DNA from: Hyphomicrobium sp.
GTDB lineage: Bacteria; Pseudomonadota; Alphaproteobacteria; Rhizobiales; Hyphomicrobiaceae
Assembly: GCA_030148725.1 (NCBI GenBank)
Contig: JASBSU010000037.1
Span: 92,417-156,416 of the forward strand
Direction: 5' to 3'
DNA: 64,000 bases
Each line of letters opens with the position of its first letter. The first letter of the stretch is position 1. Shown here piece after piece: positions 48,271 to 58,068 of this stretch. The notes below the pieces were generated by a model. It worked only from the letters and a program-made list of their open reading frames with translations. It did not search any database and was not told the origin of the DNA. The position numbers and the translations under genes were made by a program.

Positions 48271-50102
48271 CGGATGTTGTCCTCCGTCCGTGCGAGGTCG
48301 CGCAACCTCGCTTCTTCCTCGGCATCCTCCTCGAAGAGCTTTTCGAGGGTCTTTACATCGCTGCGCGCTCGCTCGCGCAGCTTGTCGAGATCGCTGGAGA
48401 GCTTGTAGTCCTCCAGCAGACGACGCTCGTCGTGGCTCTGGAACGTGTGGATCACGCGGCCGGCCTCGCGCTCGGACATGCCGAGCTGCTTCAGAAGACG
48501 CTTTGCAATGTCCAGCGAGGAGAGGAACGCCTCGCGCTGGATTTCGGTGATGCCGAGATCCAAGAGGCGCATGGCATGGTTGCGATTGCGCGCCCGGGCG
48601 AAGATCGGGAGGTTCGGATAGCTCGACCGAACCAGCTCGGCTGTGCGTATCGAGGCTTCGACATCGTCGATGGCTAGCACGAACGCGCGCGCCTTTTGCG
48701 CGTCGGCCGCTTCGAGGATGTCGGGGCGGCTCGCGTCACCGTAGAACGCCTGGGCACCGAAGCGGCGTACCAACTCGACCTGCTCGGCGCTGATATCTAG
48801 GGCGGTGATGGGGATGCGCTTGGCGGTGAGTATGCGCGCAACGATCTGCCCCACCCGGCCAAAGCCGGCGATGATTACATGGCCGTCGTTGTCCGGGAGG
48901 CTGTCGTATAGAGGCGCGGGCGCCTTACGCCGCCTAGATAGGAGGCTTTCGATTTTAAGCAGGATGGGCGTCGCAGCCATCGAGAGGGACACGATCACCG
49001 TCAGGAGCTCGGTGTTCTCGTTCGTCAGCGCGCCGGAGGCATAGCCGACTGTGAACAGCACGAACGCAAACTCGCCGCCCTGCGAGAGCGCGATGCCGAG
49101 GCGGCGGGCCGGTCCCGGCTCCAATCCCTGCAGGCGGCCGAGCACGTACAGAATTCCGGCCTTGATGGCGACTAGGCCCGCAACGAACGTGAGGATGACG
49201 CCGGGCGCGTCGAGGAACAGCCGCACGTCGATGGTCATGCCGATGGCGGTGAAAAAGAGACCGAGCAGCAAGCCTTCGAACGGCTGGATGTCGGCTTCGA
49301 GCTGATGGCGGTAGGACGATTCAGCCAGCAGTGCGCCGGCGATGAAGGCGCCGAGCGACGCCGACAGCCCCGCCATCTGCATGAGGATCGTCACCCCGAC
49401 GACGGTGAGCAGAGCCGCGGCGGTCATCGCCTCGCGGACGCGCGTTGCGGCGACGAGCCGAAGCAGGAAATCGAGCACAAAATGGCCGACGACGACCACG
49501 ACCGCGATGAGGCCAAGCCCCTTCAAGACGGCCAGCAGCTCCATCGGACCGGACTGCGTCGCGATGGTCGAGATGGCCTTGGTCGCGAACAACGGCGCGA
49601 AGGCGATGAGCGGAATGGCGGCCAGGTCCTGAAACAGCAGGACGGAGAAGCCGAGCCGGCCGTGCCGGGTCGCCAGGTCGCCCGTTTCCTCCATCACCTG
49701 CAAAGCGAGAGCGGTGGATGAGAGGGCGAGCGCCAGACCTGCAAACAGCGCCGTCTGCCAGTTGTATCCCACGAGGATGGCGATGCCCGCGAGCGCGAGC
49801 CCGGTCAGGATCACCTGCTGGGTGCCGAGCACGAACACGGCATTGCGCATCGCCCATAGACGCTTCGGCCGCAGCTCCAGCCCGATGAGAAACAGCAGCA
49901 GCACTATGCCGAATTCGGCGAAGTGCAGGATCTCCTTGGCTTTGTAGTCCGAGAACGACCAGCCGATCGTGTTGGGGCCGAGTATCAGGCCGACGACGAG
50001 ATAGCCGAGCACCTCGCTGATGCCGAGCCAGCGCGCAAGCGGACCTGCGATCGCGAGCGCGGCAAGCAGTATCGCAATCTCGTGCAGAGACACGCCGACC
50101 AT
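48267..50102 (-). CDS. CPA2-family cation:proton antiporter with RCK domain
   Basis: 611 residues. Twelve or so membrane helices with the CPA2 signature GYLVVGLILGPNTIG and the ALSSTALALQVM region, followed by a TrkA-N/RCK domain with the dinucleotide motif HVIIAGFGRVGQIVARIL and DASRPDILEAADAQKARAFVLAIDD, and a charged coiled C-terminal tail. It matches the KefB/KefC-like K+ efflux family. The terminal GTGA overlap couples it to the PfkB kinase. A second antiporter tip is at the left edge of the window. Confidence 0.93.
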   Translation of the reverse strand: MVGVSLHEIAILLAALAIAGPLARWLGISEVLGYLVVGLILGPNTIGWSFSDYKAKEILHFAEFGIVLLLFLIGLELRPKRLWAMRNAVFVLGTQQVILTGLALAGIAILVGYNWQTALFAGLALALSSTALALQVMEETGDLATRHGRLGFSVLLFQDLAAIPLIAFAPLFATKAISTIATQSGPMELLAVLKGLGLIAVVVVVGHFVLDFLLRLVAATRVREAMTAAALLTVVGVTILMQMAGLSASLGAFIAGALLAESSYRHQLEADIQPFEGLLLGLFFTAIGMTIDVRLFLDAPGVILTFVAGLVAIKAGILYVLGRLQGLEPGPARRLGIALSQGGEFAFVLFTVGYASGALTNENTELLTVIVSLSMAATPILLKIESLLSRRRKAPAPLYDSLPDNDGHVIIAGFGRVGQIVARILTAKRIPITALDISAEQVELVRRFGAQAFYGDASRPDILEAADAQKARAFVLAIDDVEASIRTAELVRSSYPNLPIFARARNRNHAMRLLDLGITEIQREAFLSSLDIAKRLLKQLGMSEREAGRVIHTFQSHDERRLLEDYKLSSDLDKLRERARSDVKTLEKLFEEDAEEEARLRDLARTEDNIR

Positions 50103-50475
50103 TCACCACCGCCCCTCGTCCGAATGCCTGCCGCGCCAGGTCGGCGCATCGGCAATGCGCAACTTAAGGATAACCGTCAACGCATCACAGCCGACAAATC
50201 GTCTGGGCGACATGCGTCGCGCGCATAAAAAAATTCGTCGTTCGCCGCACAGCGACTCTCGCGGATCAGCATGGAATCTGCGATGGTTAGCGTCCGGTCT
50301 GATTTGATTTGCGGAGGGGGAGCAGCCGCAGGTCGTTTAACCGGAGCGTAACCTTAACGTCGCGTTAAGCGCTCTTTCCATAGGATGAACGCGTCGGCCG
50401 AAGTTCCGCTTTCACGGCTCGGGCAAGCGGCGCGGTCAGGTTTGCAAGCAGCTTTCTCGATAAGGGGGTCGCGCG
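50103..50475. other. regulatory intergenic region, antiporter / small membrane protein
   Basis: 373 bp without a gene. It holds the CtrA site (50354-50368) and a second half-match TTAA-N7-GTAA at 50337-50351, upstream of the gene at 50476. A poly-A run (CATAAAAAAATTC) lies about 50226. Confidence 0.35.
50354..50368 (+). promoter_or_regulatory. CtrA binding site
   Basis: Perfect TTAA-N7-TTAA (TTAACGTCGCGTTAA), also an internal palindrome TTAACG..CGTTAA, 108 bp before the start of the small membrane protein gene. The motif is the established CtrA target; a near-match TTAA-N7-GTAA sits 2 bp upstream. Binding is inferred. Confidence 0.65.
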
Positions 50476-50715
50476 ATGTCTTTCGATCTCGTCATGCGTA
50501 CGCTTGGGGTAGTCACCTGCCTCTATGTCGTCGCCTACTTCGTCACCACCATGAGCGTCGCGGCGCTCAACGGTGTCACTTACAGCTCGGGGCCGACGTG
50601 CGGTTCGAGCGGATGCGTCAGCGTCGCAAGCCGTCAGTATTCGGCACCGCGCTACGCCTATGCGACCGACGACTCGGCGCTGTGGCAGGCTGCATCCTTC
50701 CTGAAGATGGATTGA
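50476..50715 (+). CDS. 79-residue membrane-anchored protein under probable CtrA control
   Basis: 79 residues with an N-terminal membrane helix (LGVVTCLYVVAYFVTTMSVAAL), a short Ser/Gly loop with two Cys (GPTCGSSGCVSVAS), a Tyr/Ala segment (QYSAPRYAYATDD) and the end LWQAASFLKMD. AAGGGGG lies 8 bases before the ATG. Function unknown. The CtrA site 108 bp upstream suggests cell-cycle or polar expression. No homologous family recognised. Confidence 0.65.
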   Translation: MSFDLVMRTLGVVTCLYVVAYFVTTMSVAALNGVTYSSGPTCGSSGCVSVASRQYSAPRYAYATDDSALWQAASFLKMD

Positions 50716-50773
50716 TCCAATAGCCGACACTGATCGGCGGCTGTCGTAACGCAGCCGCGCGATGTGCATCAGT

Positions 50774-51652
50774 TTAAAAAGAGCGCGTGCCTTTGGCCGC
50801 GCTCTTTTGCTTTTTGACGAGCGCGTCGATCTCCAGAAGGTCGGCCATGAGCGGCGCGAAGTCCTTCAGTGGGACCATGTTCGGTCCGTCCGACGGTGCG
50901 GTGTCGGGATTTTCGTGCGTCTCGATGAACAATCCGGCGACGCCGACCGCCACCGCCGCGCGTGCGAGCACTGGAACGAAGCGGCGGTCGCCGCCCGAAC
51001 TCGTCCCCTGCCCTCCCGGCTGCTGCACCGAGTGCGTGGCATCGAAGATCACCGGGCAGCCCGTCTCCGCCATGATCGGCAGTGAGCGCATGTCGGCAAC
51101 GAGCGTGTTGTAGCCGAACGAGGCGCCGCGCTCGGTCAGCAGGACGTTGGCGTTGCCAGATGCGACGACCTTGGTGACGACGTTCTTCATGTCCCAGGGC
51201 GCGAGGAACTGCCCCTTCTTGATCTTCACCACGCAGCCGGTCTTGGCGGCGGCAACGAGCAAGTCGGTCTGCCGGCACAGGAAGGCGGGGATCTGCAGGA
51301 CGTCGACCACCGGGGCGACGATCGCGCACTGCGCGGCATCGTGCACGTCCGTCACGATCGGCAGACCGAGGGTATCGCGGATCTCAGCGAAGACGGACAG
51401 GGCGGCGTCGAGACCAATGCCTCGCTTGCCGGACAGCGACGTGCGGTTGGCCTTGTCGAAGGACGATTTGTAGACGAGGCCAAATCCCAGCCGGGCGGCC
51501 GTTTCCTTCAGGGCTGCGGCCATCTCGAGCGCGTGGGCACGGCTCTCCATCTGGCAGGGGCCGGCGAACACGGCGATCTTCGCGTCGTTTGCCACCTCGA
51601 CGTTACGGATGGCGACGCGCGGATTGGGGGTCAGCGATTCATGCATGGTCAT
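50774..51652 (-). CDS. kdsA: 3-deoxy-D-manno-octulosonate 8-phosphate synthase
   Basis: 292 residues. Condenses phosphoenolpyruvate with arabinose 5-phosphate to give Kdo8P for lipopolysaccharide. Visible: FAGPCQMESRAHALEMA, the substrate motif KSSFDKANRTSLSGKRGIG, KIKKGQFLAPWDM and FDATHSVQQPGG. The ATG at 51652 gives the usual length; an in-frame ATG at 51646 is an alternative. Its 3' end lies inside a terminator hairpin (50777-50808). Last gene of the tpiA-secG-pyrG-kdsA row. Confidence 0.96.
   Translation of the reverse strand: MTMHESLTPNPRVAIRNVEVANDAKIAVFAGPCQMESRAHALEMAAALKETAARLGFGLVYKSSFDKANRTSLSGKRGIGLDAALSVFAEIRDTLGLPIVTDVHDAAQCAIVAPVVDVLQIPAFLCRQTDLLVAAAKTGCVVKIKKGQFLAPWDMKNVVTKVVASGNANVLLTERGASFGYNTLVADMRSLPIMAETGCPVIFDATHSVQQPGGQGTSSGGDRRFVPVLARAAVAVGVAGLFIETHENPDTAPSDGPNMVPLKDFAPLMADLLEIDALVKKQKSAAKGTRSF
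50777..50808. terminator. bidirectional terminator overlapping the kdsA 3' end
   Basis: An 11-bp stem AAAAGAGCGCG / CGCGCTCTTTT with a 10-nt loop. On the minus strand it covers the last codons of kdsA and its TAA lies in the following T run. On the plus strand it is followed by GCTTTTT and can end the 50476 transcript. Confidence 0.7.
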
Positions 51653-51756
51653 GGGGGCTCTATACCACGTCACTTCAGCCAAAAGAGCGGCATGCGGCGC
51701 TTAAGCAAATGGCCGCGCCTTTCGGGCGCGGCCACGCTGATATCTTCAGGTGGATG

Positions 51757-52017
51757 CTACGCGACCCTGCGCACGAGGCCGATCAGGAAAAGCAAAATAA
51801 TGGCTCCGATGGTCGCCGAGACGATGGAACCGAGTAGACCGCCCATTCCGAACCCAAGCTGGGGCAGCAGCCAGGCGCCGATGAATGCGCCAATGACGCC
51901 GATGACGATATTTCCGACAAGGCCGAAGCCGTAGCCCTTGACGAGAACGCCGGCGAGCCAGCCGGCAATCGCACCAATAATGAGAAGAATGAGAAGTGCT
52001 TGAAGATCCAAAGGCAT
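51757..52017 (-). CDS. GlsB/YeaQ/YmgE-family stress-associated membrane protein
   Basis: 86 residues, almost wholly hydrophobic with Gly-rich repeats of the family: LLIIGAIAGWLAGVLVKGYGFGLVGNIVIGVIGAFIGAWLLPQLGF and SIVSATIGAIILLFLIGLVRR. Members are small transglycosylase-associated membrane proteins induced by stress. The ATG at 52017 has GGGGAG 9 bases upstream; the frame extends 28 codons further, but that part has no membrane character. Confidence 0.85.
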   Translation of the reverse strand: MPLDLQALLILLIIGAIAGWLAGVLVKGYGFGLVGNIVIGVIGAFIGAWLLPQLGFGMGGLLGSIVSATIGAIILLFLIGLVRRVA

Positions 52018-52358
52018 TGTTTGAACTCCCCTGAGCGCGAGCGCTTTTATCCGCCGCGGCGGTTGCCACAGCTTGGTTCGGGAGGACGTTGCCTCAACCA
52101 CGTCTACTGGAGCCCCTGCGGCGACGTCCTCCGCATTCCCCTTATCGCCCGATTCGGGCTGAGGCCCCGCATTGTGTGTACATTAAGTTGCAGCAACACG
52201 ATAGCGGCGTCATTGCAGACGTCGCCTCAACTCGCCTCACGTGCGGGATGCGCTGAACAAAAGTCCCGCCGGGACCCACGCCTTCTAGGGGCGACGCAGG
52301 AATTCCCGGCGAGGAAGTGCGGCTTGGGGCCGCCAAGTTCACGCGTTCAAGTCTTCGA
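52018..52358. other. region between P-II gene and GlsB gene
   Basis: 341 bp with the P-II terminator at 52259-52275 and presumably the GlsB promoter. No further gene is seen. Confidence 0.3.
52259..52275 (-). terminator. short hairpin with U tract downstream of the P-II gene
   Basis: On the minus strand GTCCC-GGC-GGGAC is followed by TTTT, 84 nt past the P-II stop. The stem is only 5 bp, so termination would be moderate. Confidence 0.45.
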
Positions 52359-52803
<445 letters not shown>

Positions 52804-52806
<3 letters not shown>

Positions 52807-52820
52807 CTCCGCCGGAGTTG
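52804..52820. repeat. near-perfect palindrome upstream of the P-II promoter
   Basis: CAACTCCG-C-CGGAGTTG, 8-bp arms with a 1-nt centre, just upstream (on the minus strand) of the sigma-54-like element. It may be a regulator site or the pyrG transcript end; it does not match the NtrC consensus. Confidence 0.45.
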
Positions 52821-53023
52821 TCCTAAGTCAATGGATACGTTGAATTCTTCGTTTTTTCGGAGGCTGTCATCAGGGCTACGCAATCAGCTGCTTCGGCCGG
52901 GCGCTGATTAAAGTTTAGGCTGGCGATTGGGCAGTAAAGAAGTAGCCGACCGCAACGCAGCGCTCCGCGTGCAGTGCATCGTTGCCTCTACAGTGTAGCC
53001 CTCGCCGCGCCCGACCCTGGACG

Positions 53024-54664
<1,641 letters not shown>

Positions 54665-54789
54665 TTACACGAAGGGGGCTGAGATTCGAAGGGGCGTAAT
54701 CGCCTCATCCCCGGGATGCGTTAAAACCCGGGCATTTGCGGCCGGGCGTGCCCAAAATGCTTCAGGTGGGCGCAACGCGATGAGGAGCC

Positions 54790-55314
54790 TCAGATCTGCT
54801 GACCGCAGGCGGCGCGGGCCTCCTGCTCGGCAACTGCCTTTTCCTCGGACGGGATGACATCGTTGCCCAATTCGCCGTTCAGCGCCTCGAAACTCTCCTT
54901 GGCACTGACGAACGAAGGATCCGACGCCTCCTTCGCGTAGACCACGTCAAGCATCACTGTCTGGCGCGTGCCGCCGGCCGTTGCTCCGCCCTTGTAGAAT
55001 TCGTGCTTCTTTTCGCACAAGGCGCCGACCTGAACGTTGGTGACTTTGTAGTACTTCATCTTCTGCTCTACGGCGATCTGCGCGGCGCGCGCACGCGCGA
55101 TCTTCTCGATGCGCGATTTGGGCGTCGCCTCGGTCCCCGTCGCCTTCACCTGATATTGGGTGTCGCTGATCTTCGTCTCGGCGTAACCGGACGGCGAGAG
55201 CATGTTCGATGCTCCGAACGAAGCCACGGGCTTCAGGTCCGTACCGGCGCAGCCGCCCATCAGGACGGCAGCCGGAATGAACGCCAGAATCATTACGCGT
55301 TTTGCTGTTTGCAT
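54790..55314 (-). CDS. CC0125/CC1285-family lipoprotein
   Basis: 174 residues. Lipoprotein signal MQTAKRVMILAFIPAAVLMGGC with lipobox LMGGC about residue 22. The mature part shows GYAETKISDTQYQVKATGTEATPKSR and RARAAQIAVEQKMKYYKVTNVQV, matching the G(Y/F)SET...Y.V.F.G...T.....E....RAAEL pattern of this alphaproteobacterial lipoprotein family. The tail contains a lone Cys near the end (AACGQQI). Role unknown. Between secG and pyrG, same strand. Confidence 0.7.
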   Translation of the reverse strand: MQTAKRVMILAFIPAAVLMGGCAGTDLKPVASFGASNMLSPSGYAETKISDTQYQVKATGTEATPKSRIEKIARARAAQIAVEQKMKYYKVTNVQVGALCEKKHEFYKGGATAGGTRQTVMLDVVYAKEASDPSFVSAKESFEALNGELGNDVIPSEEKAVAEQEARAACGQQI

Positions 55315-55419
55315 GGGCGCGCCATCGAGCTCGTTAGAGGAATCTCTCTATCGAGCTTAACGCGCACGCTGGGCGCGCATAGTGCGCGCGAGCAACTACT
55401 CAACAGCTGCTATCGGCGA

Positions 55420-55809
55420 TCAACGGTTCTGCGGGACCGCCGGCGACTGGAGCTTGTCGAGAATGCCGCCGCGAGCGCCATCGGTGGCGGGCTGAGCCGG
55501 CGATGGGGTCGCCGGAGCCGTTGCGCCGCCGGCTGCCGGGGCCGCGGTGCCGGGGGCGCCGTCGAAAATCGAGCGGGCAGGTGCCGAGTGCTGCGCGACG
55601 AGCGTCAGCAGGATGCTGGTCGCGAAGAAGGCCGCTGCGAGCGCGGCGGTCGTACGCGTCAGCAGGTTGGCCGTGCCACGGCCGGTCAGGAAGTTACCGC
55701 CGCCACCACCACCAATACCCAGCGCGCCGCCTTCGGAACGCTGAAGCAGCACCACCGCAACAAGCGCGGTCGCGATCATCAGGTGGAGGACGAGCAATGC
55801 GGTGGCCAT
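55420..55809 (-). CDS. secG: preprotein translocase subunit SecG
   Basis: 129 residues. Two membrane helices: ALLVLHLMIATALVAVVLLQRSEGG and TRTTAALAAAFFATSILLTLVAQ. Between them lies the Gly-rich loop GGALGIGGGGGGNFLTGRGTANLLTR typical of SecG. The C-terminal 50 residues are an Ala/Pro/Gly-rich tail, as often in alphaproteobacterial SecG. Accessory subunit of SecYEG. Part of the conserved tpiA-secG-pyrG row. Confidence 0.92.
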   Translation of the reverse strand: MATALLVLHLMIATALVAVVLLQRSEGGALGIGGGGGGNFLTGRGTANLLTRTTAALAAAFFATSILLTLVAQHSAPARSIFDGAPGTAAPAAGGATAPATPSPAQPATDGARGGILDKLQSPAVPQNR

Positions 55810-55929
55810 GGTGGTCTCTTGTTGCGCGGTCTTTAGGATTTGAGTGCCGCCATCGGGCGGAATGCGCCTTCTATAACAGTTGGCGCGATGCGGCTAGTGG
55901 GGGATCTGCGAAAGCCCGGAATTACGGGC

Positions 55930-57006
55930 TCAGCGCATTCCGGGCAGCGAAAACGGGTTCACATCGCTGGGCGCAACGTAGGCGCTCGCGGGCGTACGTC
56001 GCTTGTTCTTTTTGCGTGCGGCGGCCTGCGCCGCGGGATCCAGGGGCGGCGGCTGCTTGGTATCGGGCGCGCCCGCTGCTGCGGGCGTCGGCGGCGCCGT
56101 AGGGGCCGCTGGTACAGGTCCGAGCCGTGACGGCGGTGGCAGGGTCGCAACGGGAGCGCCCGTCTGAACGGCCACCGGCTGGGCTAAGGGGACGGTGCCC
56201 GCCATGGCCGGTTTTTGCGGGTGAACTGGATTCACGGTGCCGGTCGAGGTCGCCGCGGAGGGCGATACGGCCGGAGCAGCGGCGCGCACTTGCGCGGGAG
56301 CAGTGGCCGGAGGCGGGGCCGGCGCGGCGCTCTTGGACGGCGCCGGACCAGCCGGAAGTGGTGCGCTTAGGGGCGCTTGGGCCGGACGCTGGACCTGCGC
56401 CGGAGGTATCTGAGGCGCCGCGGACGGCAACGTTGCGGGCTTCGCGGCAGCCGGAGCCGTTGTTGGCTTTGCGGCCGGCGGCGCTGTCTGGACTGCGGCC
56501 TGTCCGGCTTTTGCCGGTGCTGTCGGCGCGGCGACTTGTGGCGCGGACCCTCGGGGGGCTTCGGCTGCCGGGCTTGGCGCCTTGGGGGCGGACGGGGCGG
56601 CCGCAGGGGTGGCTACCGCAGGGACTTTGGCCGTGGCAGCGCCTGGTGCTGCGATCAGCGGTGCGCCTTGAGCCGATTGCGTATTCACTCCCGGCGCGGT
56701 GCCAGGGGGCGTGCCCGGCGCATCTTTTCGCTTTGGAGCCAAGCTCTTATTATAGCATCTGAATTCCAGCTGGTCCTCGAGCTCGAGCACGCGGCGCGCC
56801 GTTTGGATGCGATCCGGGCTCAAGTTCGCCTGGCACCATGTCGGGCCGCGCTCCATCTCGGTCTTGATGCCGGTCGCCACGAGCGACGCCAGTTCCGCGG
56901 CCAGCGTCGCGCAGCTTTCCTTGTCGAGCCGCGCCGCTTCGGCGGGGCCGCCCATCACGACAGCGCCGACGAACAGGGCCTGGAATGCGCATTTGGCGCG
57001 GCTCAT
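55930..57006 (-). CDS. exported Ala/Pro-rich protein with N-terminal Cys domain
   Basis: 358 residues from the ATG at 57006 (frame open to 57066). Signal peptide MSRAKCAFQALFVGAVVMGGPAEA, then a small domain with three Cys (SCATLAAELASLVATGIKTEMERGPTWCQANLSPDRIQTARRVLELEDQLEFRC), followed by about 260 residues of low-complexity Ala/Pro/Thr/Val sequence and a basic end KKNKRRTPASAYV. The Pro/Ala tract may span the periplasm or bind peptidoglycan. Located between tpiA and secG, usually adjacent genes. No named family. Confidence 0.65.
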   Translation of the reverse strand: MSRAKCAFQALFVGAVVMGGPAEAARLDKESCATLAAELASLVATGIKTEMERGPTWCQANLSPDRIQTARRVLELEDQLEFRCYNKSLAPKRKDAPGTPPGTAPGVNTQSAQGAPLIAAPGAATAKVPAVATPAAAPSAPKAPSPAAEAPRGSAPQVAAPTAPAKAGQAAVQTAPPAAKPTTAPAAAKPATLPSAAPQIPPAQVQRPAQAPLSAPLPAGPAPSKSAAPAPPPATAPAQVRAAAPAVSPSAATSTGTVNPVHPQKPAMAGTVPLAQPVAVQTGAPVATLPPPSRLGPVPAAPTAPPTPAAAGAPDTKQPPPLDPAAQAAARKKNKRRTPASAYVAPSDVNPFSLPGMR

Positions 57007-57099
57007 CGAGAAAATGCCTCGCTCATCGTTGAAATATACGGGCGCGGACCTCGCGAACTCTAGCATCTGTTGCCGTGATTCCTACGGCAAGGCGAGCGG

Positions 57100-57855
57100 T
57101 TAGGCTTTGTACGCTGCAACGATGCCCAGGAAGTCCGATGCCTTCAGGCTCGCGCCGCCAACGAGCGCCCCGTTGACGTGGTCGATGGCCAGCAACTCGG
57201 CAGCGTTGGATGGCTTGACCGAGCCCCCGTAGAGGATGCGCATCCGAGCCCCCTCGCCCGGAAAGCGGGCTTGGAGGCGCTCGCGAATACTTGCATGTAC
57301 GCGCGCGACGTCGGCGGCGGTCGGCGTCAGCCCGGTGCCGATGGCCCAAACGGGCTCGTAGGCGATCACGGTGTTGGCGGCCGTCGCCGCGTCGGGCAGC
57401 GAGTGGGCAAGCTGCCGGTGAACGACCTCCTCGGTGAGCCCGGCGGCGCGCTCGCCCGCCGTCTCTCCAACGCAGACGATGGCAATCAGCCCGGCGCGGT
57501 GGGCAGCTTCGGCCTTGGCGCGGACGATGCGATCCAGCTCGCCATGCATGGCGCGACGTTCGGAATGGCCGACAATAACGGTAGTCGCTCCGGCATCGGC
57601 CAGCATCTCGGCCGAAACGTCGCCCGTAAAGGCGCCGCACGGCTCGGAATGGCAGTCCTGGCCCCCAACGAGCACGCCGGATCCCTTGAGCGTCAACATC
57701 AGGGGCGTGATGAGAGTCGCCGGCGGACAGATCATGACGTCGACGGGCGGCGGGGCGCCGAGCCCGTTTCGAACCGACTGCGCCTCGGCGAGCTGCGCCG
57801 TGAGACCGTTCATCTTCCAGTTTCCGGCGACGAGCGGTCGGATCGCCCCTGTCAT
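57100..57855 (-). CDS. tpiA: triosephosphate isomerase
   Basis: 251 residues. Interconverts dihydroxyacetone phosphate and glyceraldehyde 3-phosphate. Catalytic landmarks: NWKMNG (Lys), [10 protein letters not shown] (His), [15 protein letters not shown] (Glu and loop 6) and the phosphate-binding [31 protein letters not shown]. The ATG at 57855, preceded by GGGGGAGCA, gives the family length. The frame is open for 29 codons further upstream without similarity. It begins the minus-strand tpiA-secG-pyrG-kdsA row, divergent from the PpiD-like gene. Confidence 0.97.
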   Translation of the reverse strand: MTGAIRPLVAGNWKMNGLTAQLAEAQSVRNGLGAPPPVDVMICPPATLITPLMLTLKGSGVLVGGQDCHSEPCGAFTGDVSAEMLADAGATTVIVGHSERRAMHGELDRIVRAKAEAAHRAGLIAIVCVGETAGERAAGLTEEVVHRQLAHSLPDAATAANTVIAYEPVWAIGTGLTPTAADVARVHASIRERLQARFPGEGARMRILYGGSVKPSNAAELLAIDHVNGALVGGASLKASDFLGIVAAYKA

Positions 57856-58068
57856 TGCTCCCCCTTCATGAAGTTGCGTCCATATTAATGATTGGCCATA
57901 TGCTCCCGGAGCAAGGCGAACGGCAAACTTGCAAAGCCGCAACGGCTGCGCTTCATATCATGCCCACATCAAGGCCAGGCGCGGAAATCGCCGGCCGCTC
58001 ACACGCCGCAGGATCCGGGCCCCGTGCCTCGGTGCCTTCCGGCCTCCAGGGAATGGAACGACCTTTCA

